Part shown: positions 33,934-41,666 of the stretch, piece by piece
Position numbering within the stretch: the first letter of the stretch is position 1
Layout of the letters: each line of letters opens with the position of its first letter
Assembly: GCF_014650555.1 (NCBI RefSeq)
Contig: NZ_BMVE01000005.1
Coordinates: 488,240-552,239, forward strand
Source: Streptomyces goshikiensis
Lineage (GTDB): Bacteria; Actinomycetota; Actinomycetes; Streptomycetales; Streptomycetaceae
Length of the DNA stretch: 64,000 nucleotides
Reading direction: 5' to 3'
Program-made: the position numbers and the translations under genes
The notes under the pieces: generated by a model
What the model saw: only the letters and a program-made list of their open reading frames with translations
Databases searched by the model: none
Told to the model about the DNA's origin: nothing

Positions 33934-35343
33934 GTGCGAGAGGAGACCGTCGGCGGTTCACCTGCCGCAGACGGCGACACCTTCCGGCCCGCAGAGGCCG
34001 GGGAGACGCCGCGTGAGCGGCACCCATCCGTATTCGTCCTCGACCGGCACGGGGCCCCGCTGCAGCCGTGCCACCCGGCCAGAGCCCGGAAAATCCTGGG
34101 CAAGGGCCGGGCGGTCGTGGCCCGCCACACGCCGTTCGTCATCCGCCTCAAGGACCGCACGATCGCCGAATCGACGGTGGAGGGGGTTGAACTGGGCATC
34201 GACCCCGGTTCGCGGCATACGGGCATCGCGGTGTTCACCGCCACCGGTGGGGAGCGGCGCGGCCGGTTCGCCGTACGGCTCGACCACCGCGGCGCGCAGA
34301 TCCGCAGGAAATTGCAGCAGAAGTCGGATTTCCGGCGTGGTCGACGCACTCGGAACCTCCGCTACCGTGCGCCGCGCCACGACAACCGAGCGCGCCGCGA
34401 GGGCTGGCTCGCGCCGTCCCTGCGACATCGTGTCGACACCACGGTCGCGTGGGTGGACCGCCTGGCCCGCTGGGCGCCCGTCACAGCGGTGCATGTGGAA
34501 AGCGTGGCGTTCGACACCCACGCCATCAGCTCCGGCGGCCCTCTGGAAGGCGCCGAGTACCAGCACGGCACCTTGCACGGCACGGAGGTCCGGGAGTACC
34601 TCCGCACCAAGTGGAAGCGGGCATGCGGCTACTGCGGCGCCACTGGTGCTCCGCTGAACGTCGACCACGTCCGGCCCACGTCCAGGGGCGGCTCCGACCG
34701 CGTTTCCAACCTCGTCCTGGCTTGCGTTCCCTGCAACCAGGAAAAGACGAACCGGCCCGTGGAGGAATTCGCCCGTGCCAAGACCCGAGCCGCTCGGATC
34801 CTCGCGCAGGCCAAAGTTCCGTTGAGGGACGCCGCGGCCGTCAATGCCACGCGCTGGGCGTTGCGGCGGGCCTTGGAGGCCCGGCTGCCCACCCATGGCG
34901 CCTCCGGCGGCCGGACCAGGTGGAACCGGATCCGCAACCATCTGCCGAAGACCCACACCCTTGACGCCCTCGCCGTGGGGGAGTTGGGCGCGGTGACCGA
35001 GACCGTCAACCGTGTACTGATCGCCGGGTGCACCGGGCGTGGCACACATGCCCGGACCCGCAGCGACGCGTACGGGTTCCCCCGCCTGCGCCTGCCCAGG
35101 CGGAAGCGATTCTTCGGTTTCATGACCGGTGATCTGGTCCGCGCCTGCGTCCCCGACGGCAAGAACGCCGGCACCCACACCGGGCGGGTCGCCGTGCGGG
35201 CCAGTGGCTCGTTCGCTGTCCGCACCCAGTCCGGGTTGTTCACCGCCCGCCACACACGTTTTCGACTCCTCCAACGAGCCGACGGATACGCCTACCAGGC
35301 CACCTCCGAAGGACGGCCCGGGTACCTCGTACCCAGGCCCTAG
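33784..35343 (+). CDS. iscB: IscB RNA-guided nuclease (RuvC with inserted HNH), Cas9-ancestor family
   Basis: Numbered from ATG 33784 (519 residues). After an unconserved 80-residue N-terminus comes a PLMP-type domain (FVLDRHGAPLQPCHPARARKI). RuvC-I follows as GIDPGSRHTGIAV with Asp140, then an arginine-rich bridge helix (RRKLQQKSDFRRGRRTRNLR), RuvC-II with Glu239 in HVESVAF, an HNH domain with CGYC, DHVRP (His295) and CVPCNQEK, and RuvC-III KTHTLDALAVG with His391 and Asp394. All catalytic positions are present, so it should be an active RNA-guided DNA endonuclease. A GTG at 33934 with GGAG just upstream would start the protein close to the PLMP domain and may be the true start. Codon use is less GC-biased than in neighbours, suggesting acquisition. 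No tnpA-type transposase is adjacent. Confidence 0.88.
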   Translation: MATFSAGQQIHRAVPPQRRALESAGADTPRIGHETARGRHVPPVAPSGEHVREETVGGSPAADGDTFRPAEAGETPRERHPSVFVLDRHGAPLQPCHPARARKILGKGRAVVARHTPFVIRLKDRTIAESTVEGVELGIDPGSRHTGIAVFTATGGERRGRFAVRLDHRGAQIRRKLQQKSDFRRGRRTRNLRYRAPRHDNRARREGWLAPSLRHRVDTTVAWVDRLARWAPVTAVHVESVAFDTHAISSGGPLEGAEYQHGTLHGTEVREYLRTKWKRACGYCGATGAPLNVDHVRPTSRGGSDRVSNLVLACVPCNQEKTNRPVEEFARAKTRAARILAQAKVPLRDAAAVNATRWALRRALEARLPTHGASGGRTRWNRIRNHLPKTHTLDALAVGELGAVTETVNRVLIAGCTGRGTHARTRSDAYGFPRLRLPRRKRFFGFMTGDLVRACVPDGKNAGTHTGRVAVRASGSFAVRTQSGLFTARHTRFRLLQRADGYAYQATSEGRPGYLVPRP

Positions 35344-35366
35344 GCGTGGTCGACCCCGGCTCGTCC

Positions 35367-35383
35367 CCGCCCTTCGAAGGCGG
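35367..35383 (+). promoter_or_regulatory. Small hairpin just downstream of iscB
   Basis: CCGCCCTTCGAAGGCGG can form a short stem-loop 24 bp after the iscB stop. It could be a weak terminator or part of the right end of an old IS200/IS605-type element, whose ends carry such hairpins. Confidence 0.35.
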
Positions 35384-35408
35384 TTGTCCGACGCATGAAA
35401 GGTGCTCG

Positions 35409-36503
35409 ATGACCACGTTGACCGCGACGGCCCCGTTCACCATCGCCGCGGACGGGTCCTACGCGGCCCGGCTGGCCGGGGACGGCGAGGCGCGCTATCC
35501 GGAGCGCTGGACCCTGGCCGGGCCCGAGCCGTACGCGGTGCCGTTGCCGCTCGCGCAGCCCGAGGAGGCGGACAGCGAGGTGCTGCCGCTGGCCGACGGG
35601 CGGGTGCTGATCCACCGCCGGGTGGCGGAGCGGCACGCGTTCGCCCTGCTGTATCCGACGGGCGGCGGCAGTGCCGCCACCGGGCCGCGGACCGGGGAAC
35701 TGCCGCTGGGCACGGTCGACCCGGAGGGGGCGGACGGTACGGAGGTACGGGTCCGCCTGCTGCCGCCGTCCCCGGACGGGCGCGGGGCGTTCGCCCTGGC
35801 GGTGGGTGCGCGGGTGAGCACCGTCTGGCGGATCACCGGGGGCGGCTTCGGGCCCGAGCGGGTCGCCCTGATCCCCGGCCGCTGCTCCGGCGGGGTCTGG
35901 CTGGACCGGACGGGCCGGCTGCTGGCCCTGGACCGCGAACTCGACGGGCGCACCAAGGCCGTCGCGGTGGATCTGGGCCGGGGCGGCGAGGTCTCCGCGC
36001 TGCTCCAGATCGCGGAGGCCAGCGACGACCGGCTGCTGCTGGCCGACCCCGACAGCGGGCTGCTGCTGATCGGCTCGGACGCCCCGGGCGAACCGCGGAT
36101 CGGCTGGGGGGTGCTGGGCAGTTCGCTGCCGGTCCGCTTCCCCGAGTGCCTGCGGGGCGCGGTGGCCTCGCCGTTCGCGGTGCAGCCGGGGCAGGCCCTG
36201 ATGCCCGAGACCTGCGCGGTCGCGCTGCGGCTGGAGGACGGCGGCCTCGGGCTGTGGCGTCCCGCCGACCGGCTCGTCTTCCGGCTGCCCGCGCCGGTCG
36301 GCTGGCTCGGGGGTACGGGCCTGTGGACGCGGGAGGGGCGGCTGCACCTCCCGTACGCCACCGCCGACGTGCCGTGCGGCCTCATGACCCTGGGGATGCC
36401 GTCGGCCCCGACGCCCCCGGTCCGGCTCGACCCGCCCCCGCCCCCGCCGGCCGCGCCGGCCGCGCCGCGGCCGATCCCGCTCCAGCAGGCCCCGCTGCGG
36501 TGA
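35409..36503 (+). CDS. Conserved hypothetical protein, possibly beta-propeller
   Basis: A 364-residue soluble protein without signal peptide or membrane helices. It consists of repeated short beta-strand-like segments (GRVLIHRRVAERHAFALLYP, GGVWLDRTGRLLALDRE, DRLLLADPDSGLLLIGSD, GGLGLWRPADRLVFRLP), suggesting a beta-propeller, and ends in a Pro-rich tail. AAAGG lies six bases before the ATG. No catalytic motif is apparent and the function is unknown. Confidence 0.7.
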   Translation: MTTLTATAPFTIAADGSYAARLAGDGEARYPERWTLAGPEPYAVPLPLAQPEEADSEVLPLADGRVLIHRRVAERHAFALLYPTGGGSAATGPRTGELPLGTVDPEGADGTEVRVRLLPPSPDGRGAFALAVGARVSTVWRITGGGFGPERVALIPGRCSGGVWLDRTGRLLALDRELDGRTKAVAVDLGRGGEVSALLQIAEASDDRLLLADPDSGLLLIGSDAPGEPRIGWGVLGSSLPVRFPECLRGAVASPFAVQPGQALMPETCAVALRLEDGGLGLWRPADRLVFRLPAPVGWLGGTGLWTREGRLHLPYATADVPCGLMTLGMPSAPTPPVRLDPPPPPPAAPAAPRPIPLQQAPLR

Positions 36504-36522
36504 CGGGGGCGGCGGGGGCCGG

Positions 36523-37464
36523 CTAGTCGTGCTTGAGGCCCAGCACCTCCGCCGCGGCGAAGGTCTCTCCGGCCGGGCGGGACGCGTAGTGCGGGGTGAG
36601 CAGCCCGTCGAGTTCTTCGTAGGAGAAGGCCTCCTTGGCGGTGTCGAACTTGGCCGCCACCCTGGGGCGTTCCATGACGACCACGATCCCGCCGTGCACG
36701 ACGAACAGCTGTCCGTTGGCCCCGGCCGCGGCCGGGGAGGCCAGGTAGCCGACCAGCGGGGCGACGTGCTCGGGGGCGAGGGCGTCGAGCTTGCCCTCCT
36801 CGGGGACCTGGAATCCGGCGAAGACGTCCTCGGTCATCCGGGTGCGGGCGCGCGGGCAGATGGCGTTCGCCGTCACCCCGTACTTGGCGAGCGCGAGGGC
36901 GGTGGAGGTGGTGAGGCCGACGATGCCGCCCTTGGCCGCCGCGTAGTTCGGCTGGCCGGCCGAACCGCCGAGGAAGGCTTCCGAGGAGGTGTTGACGATC
37001 CGGCCGTAGACCGGGCCGCCCGCCGCCTTGGAGCGCTCCCGCCAGTGCGCGGAGGCGAAGTGCGTGGTGTTGAAGTGGCCCTTGAGGTGGACCCGGATGA
37101 CCGAGTCCCATTCCTCCTCCGACATGGAGAAGACCATCCGGTCGCGCAGGATGCCCGCGTTGTTGACCAGGACGTCCAGCTTGCCGAAGCGGGAGACGGC
37201 CAGAGCGACCAGCTCCCGCGCCTGCTCGAAGTCGGCCACGTCACCGAGGTGCGCCACCGCCTGCCCGCCCGCGGCGCGGATCTCCTCGGCGACCTCCTCG
37301 GCCGGGGCGGCCGAGGCCTCCCCGGAGCCGTCGCGGCCGCTCTGGCCGAAGTCGTTGACGACCACGCTCGCACCGAGCCTCGCGAGTTCGACCGCCTCGG
37401 CCCGGCCGAGGCCGCGGCCCGCGCCCGTGACGATGGCGCTGAGCCCCTCAAGTGGCAGTGACAT
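36523..37464 (-). CDS. SDR dehydrogenase of a CoA-ester/steroid catabolic operon
   Basis: A 313-residue SDR resembling the dehydrogenase part of type 4 17-beta-hydroxysteroid dehydrogenase / FabG-like 3-hydroxyacyl-CoA dehydrogenases: TGAGRGLG (residues 13-20), VVNDFG, NNAGILRDRM, catalytic Ser in NTSSEAF, and YAAAKGG. The C-terminal 60 residues (VMERPRVAAKFDTAKEAFSYEEL) are the extension typical of this subgroup. It is last in the MaoC-ADH-SDR operon and would oxidise the hydroxyacyl-CoA made by the MaoC hydratase. Confidence 0.88.
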   Translation of the reverse strand: MSLPLEGLSAIVTGAGRGLGRAEAVELARLGASVVVNDFGQSGRDGSGEASAAPAEEVAEEIRAAGGQAVAHLGDVADFEQARELVALAVSRFGKLDVLVNNAGILRDRMVFSMSEEEWDSVIRVHLKGHFNTTHFASAHWRERSKAAGGPVYGRIVNTSSEAFLGGSAGQPNYAAAKGGIVGLTTSTALALAKYGVTANAICPRARTRMTEDVFAGFQVPEEGKLDALAPEHVAPLVGYLASPAAAGANGQLFVVHGGIVVVMERPRVAAKFDTAKEAFSYEELDGLLTPHYASRPAGETFAAAEVLGLKHD

Positions 37465-37478
37465 CTACCGGATTCCTC

Positions 37479-38561
37479 TCAGAGTTCGATGCAGGTGCGC
37501 AGGGCGACGCCCGTACGCATCTGGTCGAGGGCGTCGTTGATCTCGGCGAGGTGCACCCGGTGGGTGATCAGGCCCGCCAGGTCCACCCGGCCGGCCCGCC
37601 AGAGGGCGATGGTGCGCTCGTAGGAGCGCAGTACGTCGCCGCCCCCGTACATCGACGGCAGGATCTTCTTCTCGTCGAAGAACAGCGAGAACATGTTGAT
37701 CGAGTAGTTGTCGTCGAGCGCGCCCGCGCCGACCACGACCACCGAGCCGCCGCGCCGGGTCATCTCGTACGCGGTCTGGGTGGTCGCGGACTTGCCGACG
37801 ACCTCGAAGACGTAGTCGAAGCCCTCGCCCGCGGTGATCCGGTTCTTGGCGTCGGCGAAGTCCTCGGGCGCGACGGCCTCGGTGGCACCGAAGCGCAGGG
37901 CCGCCTCGCGCCGGGAGGCGACCGGGTCGACGGCGATGATCTGCGCGGCGCCCCGGACCTTGGCGCCCTGGATGACGGAGATGCCGACGCCGCCGCAGCC
38001 GATGACGGCGACGGAGGAACCGGTCTCCACCTGGGCGGTGTTGATGGCCGCGCCGAGTCCGGTGGTGACCCCGCAGCCGATCAGGGCGGCGATGTCGTAG
38101 GGGAGGTCGTCGGGGATGGGGACGGCGCAGGCCGCCGGGACCACCATCTCCTCGGCGAAGGTGCCGGTGCCGGCGAAGCCGAAGATGTCGGTGCCGGTTC
38201 CGGTGCGGCGGAAGTTGGGGGTGGCCACGTTCCCGAAGGCCTCCAGGCACAGGTGGCCCTGGCCGCGCTTGCAGGCGGGGCAGTGTCCGCACGGCGGCAG
38301 CCAGCAGACGAGGACCCGGTCGCCGATCCGGTGGGTGGTGACCCCGTCGCCGACGTCCACGATCTCGCCGGAGCCCTCGTGGCCTGGGATGAAGGGGGCG
38401 GGCTGCGGCAGTACGCCGCTCATCGCGGAGAGGTCGGAGTGGCACAGGCCGGTGGCCCTGATGCGGATCCTGACCTTGCCGGGGCCGAAGCCCACGGCCT
38501 CCATGTCCTCGACGACCTCTAGCTTGTCCTGGCCTATCTCGCTCTGCAGTGCTGCGCGCAC
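37479..38561 (-). CDS. Zinc-dependent alcohol dehydrogenase
   Basis: A 360-residue medium-chain dehydrogenase. Catalytic-zinc ligands are in CHSDLS and GHEGSGEIVDVG; the structural-zinc loop is CGHCPACKRGQGHLC; the NAD motif is GCGGVG. It belongs to the class III-like / mycothiol-type ADH group used for alcohols and aldehydes. The GTG at 38561 follows AAGGAG. It lies between maoC-like and SDR genes, 15 bp from the latter, in a unit controlled by a KstR-like box. Confidence 0.88.
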   Translation of the reverse strand: MRAALQSEIGQDKLEVVEDMEAVGFGPGKVRIRIRATGLCHSDLSAMSGVLPQPAPFIPGHEGSGEIVDVGDGVTTHRIGDRVLVCWLPPCGHCPACKRGQGHLCLEAFGNVATPNFRRTGTGTDIFGFAGTGTFAEEMVVPAACAVPIPDDLPYDIAALIGCGVTTGLGAAINTAQVETGSSVAVIGCGGVGISVIQGAKVRGAAQIIAVDPVASRREAALRFGATEAVAPEDFADAKNRITAGEGFDYVFEVVGKSATTQTAYEMTRRGGSVVVVGAGALDDNYSINMFSLFFDEKKILPSMYGGGDVLRSYERTIALWRAGRVDLAGLITHRVHLAEINDALDQMRTGVALRTCIEL

Positions 38562-38593
38562 GGTGCGGCTCCTTGTCTCCGTGGCTGCTGGGG

Positions 38594-39448
38594 TTACGCG
38601 TGTTCGACGACGGTGTCGGCGAGGACCGGCGCGTCGTCCCGCTCGACGGCGGTCACCGAGACCTGTACGCGGCCGGGCTCCTGCCACATCCGCACGCGCA
38701 GGGTCTCGCCGGGGAAGACGATCCCGGCGAAGCGGGTGCGGTAGGCGCGGACGCGGGAGACGTCCCCGCCGAGCGCCGTGTCGACGACGGCCTTGAGGGT
38801 CATGCCGTACGAGCACAGGCCGTGCAGGATGGGCCGGTCGAAGCCCGCGAGCTTGGCGAACTCGGGGTCGGCGTGGAGCGGGTTCCAGTCGCCGGAGAGG
38901 CGGTAGAGCAGGGCCTGCTCCTCGCGGATGTGGCGTTCCTCGACCCGGTCGGGGGCGCGCTGGGGCAGCTCGTTCCGCACGGAGGGCCCGCGTTCGCCGC
39001 CGAAGCCGCCCTCCCCCTTGACGAAGATCTGCGCGTCGGAGGTCCACAGCGGCCCGTCGGGGTCCGCGACCTCGGTGCGGAGCACGATGACGGCCGCCTT
39101 GCCCTTGTCGTAGACGGCGGCGACCTTGGCGGAGGAGGTGGCCCGGCCCTTGACGGGGATGGGGCGGTGCAGCTCGATGGACTGGCCGCCGTGCAGGACG
39201 GCGGCGAGGTTCACGTCGATCCCGGGGGCGGCGAGGCCGCCGAGCATGGCCATGCCGGCGCCGGCGACGGTCGCGAAGCTGGGGAGGACGTGGAGCTTGG
39301 ACTCCAGGGTGTAGCGCAGCTCGTCGGGGTCGGTGGCGGGCAGGCCCGCGCCGAGGCCGAGGTGGTAGAGCTGGATGTCCTTGTGGTCCCAGGCGATGTC
39401 CCCTTGGCGGGGGGCGGCGGCGAGGGCCTTGGCGGCATCGATCGGCAT
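38594..39448 (-). CDS. MaoC-family enoyl-CoA hydratase 2
   Basis: A 284-residue double hotdog protein. The C-terminal half carries the hydratase-2 motif YRLSGDWNPLHADPEFA (catalytic Asp and His) and GFDRPILHGL; the N-terminal half is a degenerate hotdog (QLYHLGLGAGLP). This is the layout of the (R)-specific hydratase of peroxisomal multifunctional enzyme 2 and of mycobacterial ChsH-related/Rv3389-type proteins. It hydrates trans-2-enoyl-CoA. It is first gene of the operon, 91 bp from a palindromic KstR-like box. Confidence 0.9.
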   Translation of the reverse strand: MPIDAAKALAAAPRQGDIAWDHKDIQLYHLGLGAGLPATDPDELRYTLESKLHVLPSFATVAGAGMAMLGGLAAPGIDVNLAAVLHGGQSIELHRPIPVKGRATSSAKVAAVYDKGKAAVIVLRTEVADPDGPLWTSDAQIFVKGEGGFGGERGPSVRNELPQRAPDRVEERHIREEQALLYRLSGDWNPLHADPEFAKLAGFDRPILHGLCSYGMTLKAVVDTALGGDVSRVRAYRTRFAGIVFPGETLRVRMWQEPGRVQVSVTAVERDDAPVLADTVVEHA

Positions 39449-39538
39449 TGAGGATGCGGCTCCTTGTCTTGGAAGACCTCGGTGCGGCCGTCCGCACCGT
39501 CGGCCACACCGAGGTCGTCTGCGGAACCGGCCCGCCTT

Positions 39539-39554
39539 CTAGAACGCGTTCTAG
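39539..39554 (+). promoter_or_regulatory. KstR-like operator upstream of maoC-adh-sdr operon
   Basis: CTAGAACGCGTTCTAG is a perfect 16-bp palindrome whose core TAGAACGCGTTCTA matches the mycobacterial KstR box TnnAACnnGTTnnA. It lies 91 bp before the maoC-like start. Confidence 0.8.
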
Positions 39555-39618
39555 GTTGGGCCGGTGAAGGCATGTATAACGCACGCCCCAGCACTTGGGA
39601 AGACAGCCGGACGGACTG

Positions 39619-39633
39619 CTGACTTCACGTCAG
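39619..39633 (+). promoter_or_regulatory. CTGAC-N5-GTCAG inverted repeat, copy 1
   Basis: CTGAC-TTCAC-GTCAG followed by AT, 48 bp upstream of the small receiver-like gene at 39681. The same pattern occurs at 43868 and 47925, suggesting a common repressor. Confidence 0.6.
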
Positions 39634-39680
39634 ATCGGGCCGTGGGGGGCGCGGGGGCCTACCCTGGCGGGGTGGATGAA

Positions 39681-40040
39681 ATGCCCGTTACGCACCGTAC
39701 CGCCCGATCCCTTCGGGTACTGCTGCACCCGCCGAACCCGCCGCTGGCGGTACGTCTCGGACTCCAGCCGGACCTGGAGGTGGTGCCCTCCTCAATGGCC
39801 CGGCCGGCGGTGGCCCTGGTCGAGGAGCTCGCGGAGGTCGGGGAGGTCCTGGCGGACGACCCGGAATGCCGGGTCCTGCTGATGACGGGCTCGGCGCACC
39901 CGGGCCTCGCGCAGGCGGCGGTCGCCGCGGGCGCGGCGGGCCTGGTGCTGCGCGACGGGCCGATCGAGGACCTGGCCGATGCCATTCGCCGGGCCGCCCG
40001 CGGCGAACCAGCCACCGACCCCTCCCTCACCACCCCCTGA
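39681..40040 (+). CDS. Degenerate response-regulator receiver-like protein
   Basis: A 119-residue protein resembling a NarL-type receiver domain without its helix-turn-helix: alternating strands and helices, with ECRVLLMTGSAHPGLAQAAVAAGAAGLVLRDG and EDLADAIRRAARGE matching strand 4 to helix 5. No Asp is visible at the usual phosphorylation position, so it is probably not phosphorylated. ATG 39681 is chosen (GGTGG upstream); an in-frame GTG lies nine bases earlier. It diverges from the maoC operon and has a CTGAC-N5-GTCAG site in its promoter. Confidence 0.65.
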   Translation: MPVTHRTARSLRVLLHPPNPPLAVRLGLQPDLEVVPSSMARPAVALVEELAEVGEVLADDPECRVLLMTGSAHPGLAQAAVAAGAAGLVLRDGPIEDLADAIRRAARGEPATDPSLTTP

Positions 40041-40457
40041 CACCCCACCGCCCCCGCCGGCGCACCTCCAGCCCCGCCGGCGCTTGAGGCGCAGGGCCCG
40101 GGGGCCGACCCCCGACACCTCCGCCACCTCCAGCCCCGCCGGCGTTTGAGGCACGGGGGTCCGGGGGCCGACCCCCGGCAGCGGCGCCGCGCGCACCCAC
40201 GGCCGGTCGCTGCGCGGGCTATCTCCCCGCCCCGCCCTTCCACCTCCCCCAGACTTCGTCCGGGGGGACCCCCACCTGGGCTCCGCCCAGACCCGCGCCT
40301 CAAACGCCGGCGAGGCTGGATCGCGCCCCGGCGGGGCTGGAGGCGGCGCCGGCTGGGCTGGGTGCGCCGGCCGGGCTGGAGGTGGTGCCGGCGGGGCTGG
40401 AGCGTGCCGGCCGGGCTGAGGTGCGCCGGCCAGGCGGCGGCCGGAGGAGCCGGGAGG
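40041..40457. repeat. Dispersed GC-rich intergenic repeat, second location
   Basis: A gene-free stretch of 417 bp. Partial copy at 40069-40130 and a fuller copy at 40131-40320 begin CAGCCCCGCCGGCG(C/T)TTGAGGC; the fuller one ends with the inverse form CGCCTCAAACGCCGGCGAGG. Its interior (CAGCGGCGCCGCGCG, then CCCCGCCCCGCCCTTCC) matches the interior of the copy at 27276-27414 in reverse orientation, with an extra segment around 40240-40275. From 40320 onwards short GCCGGCGGGGCTGGAG-type units repeat up to the thiolase stop. Confidence 0.75.
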
Positions 40458-41654
40458 CTAGCGGTGGAGGAGGGTTACTACGGCCGCGCCGCCGAGGCCT
40501 ATGTTGTGGGCCAGGGCAACCCTCGCGTTCGGGACCTGCCGCGGCCCCGCCTCCCCCCGCAGCTGCCACGTCAGCTCGGCCGTCTGCGCCAGCCCCGTCG
40601 CCCCCAGCGGGTGCCCCTTCGAGATGAGCCCGCCCGAGGGGTTGACCACCCACCGCCCGCCGTACGTCGTGGCCCCGCTCTCCACCAGCTTCCCCGACGC
40701 CCCCTCCCCGCACATCCCCAACGCCTCGTACGTCAGCAGCTCGTTGATCGAGAAGCAGTCGTGCAGCTCGATCACGTCGACGTCCTCGATGCCCAGCCCC
40801 GACGCCGAGAAAACGGCCCGCGCCGCCGCCGCCGTCATCGGCTTGCCGACCACGTCGATGCAGGAGCCGGAGTCGAAGGAGGCCGCCGTGTCCGTCGTCA
40901 TCGCCTGCCCGACGATCTCGACCGCCTTGTCGTGCAGCCCGTGCCGGACCACGAACCGCTCCGACACCACCACCGCCGCGGCCGCCCCGTCCGAGGTCGG
41001 CGAGCACTGGAGCTTGGTGAGCGGGGCGTGGATCTCCTTCGCCGCCAGGATCTCCTCCACCGTGTACACGTCCTGGAACTGCGCGTTCGGGTTGTTCGCC
41101 GAGTGCCGGTGGTTCTTCGCGCCCACCATCGCCAGCTGCGCGGCCGTCGTCCCGTACCGCTCCATGTGCTCCCGGGCCGCGTTCCCGAAGATCTGCGCGG
41201 TCGGCGGCGACATCTCGAAGCCGTGTCCGGCGGCCATGATCCCGTAGTGCCGGGCGACCGGGGAGGTCTTGAAGTCGCCGCCGTCGGCGCCGCCCCCCAG
41301 CGCACCCCGCTTCATCTTCTCGAAGCCCAGCGCGAGCACGCAGTCGCTGATCCCGCCCTCCACGAACTGCCGCGCCATCATCAGCGCCGTCGAGCCCGTC
41401 GCACAGTTGTTGTTCACGTTGTAGACGGGAACCCCGGACAGCCCCAGTTCGTACGCCGCCCGCTGCCCGGCCGTGGACGCCTGGAAGCAGTACCCCACCG
41501 GCACCTGCTCGACCTGGTCGTAGGTGATGCCCGCGTCGGCCAGCGCCGCACCCCCGGCCTCCCTGGCCATGTCCCAGTACTGCCAGTCCCGCGATTCCGG
41601 CTTCTCGAACTTCGTCATGCCGACACCGACGACGTACGACTTCATGCCCTTCAT
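40458..41654 (-). CDS. SCPx-type thiolase / lipid-transfer protein
   Basis: A 398-residue thiolase-fold protein of the non-specific lipid-transfer/SCPx group. The nucleophile is Cys84 in NVNNNCATGSTA; the catalytic HDCFS(I) block and GGLISKGHPLGATG are also present. Such enzymes (Ltp/FadA5-like in mycobacteria) cleave 3-ketoacyl-CoAs of branched or steroid side chains by thiolysis or retro-aldol reaction. It begins 13 bp after the FadE34-like gene and is co-transcribed with it. Confidence 0.88.
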   Translation of the reverse strand: MKGMKSYVVGVGMTKFEKPESRDWQYWDMAREAGGAALADAGITYDQVEQVPVGYCFQASTAGQRAAYELGLSGVPVYNVNNNCATGSTALMMARQFVEGGISDCVLALGFEKMKRGALGGGADGGDFKTSPVARHYGIMAAGHGFEMSPPTAQIFGNAAREHMERYGTTAAQLAMVGAKNHRHSANNPNAQFQDVYTVEEILAAKEIHAPLTKLQCSPTSDGAAAAVVVSERFVVRHGLHDKAVEIVGQAMTTDTAASFDSGSCIDVVGKPMTAAAARAVFSASGLGIEDVDVIELHDCFSINELLTYEALGMCGEGASGKLVESGATTYGGRWVVNPSGGLISKGHPLGATGLAQTAELTWQLRGEAGPRQVPNARVALAHNIGLGGAAVVTLLHR

Positions 41655-41666
41655 GCCTGATGACTC

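Noticed and set aside
33304..35409. CRISPR array or Cas genes next to the RuvC/HNH nuclease
   Set aside because: No direct repeats with spacers and no cas1/cas2 are visible; the domain order with a PLMP-type start and short length fits IscB rather than Cas9.
33304..35409. Complete IS200/IS605 element around iscB
   Set aside because: No tnpA gene is present and only a small hairpin at 35367-35383 could be an element end; borders cannot be supported.
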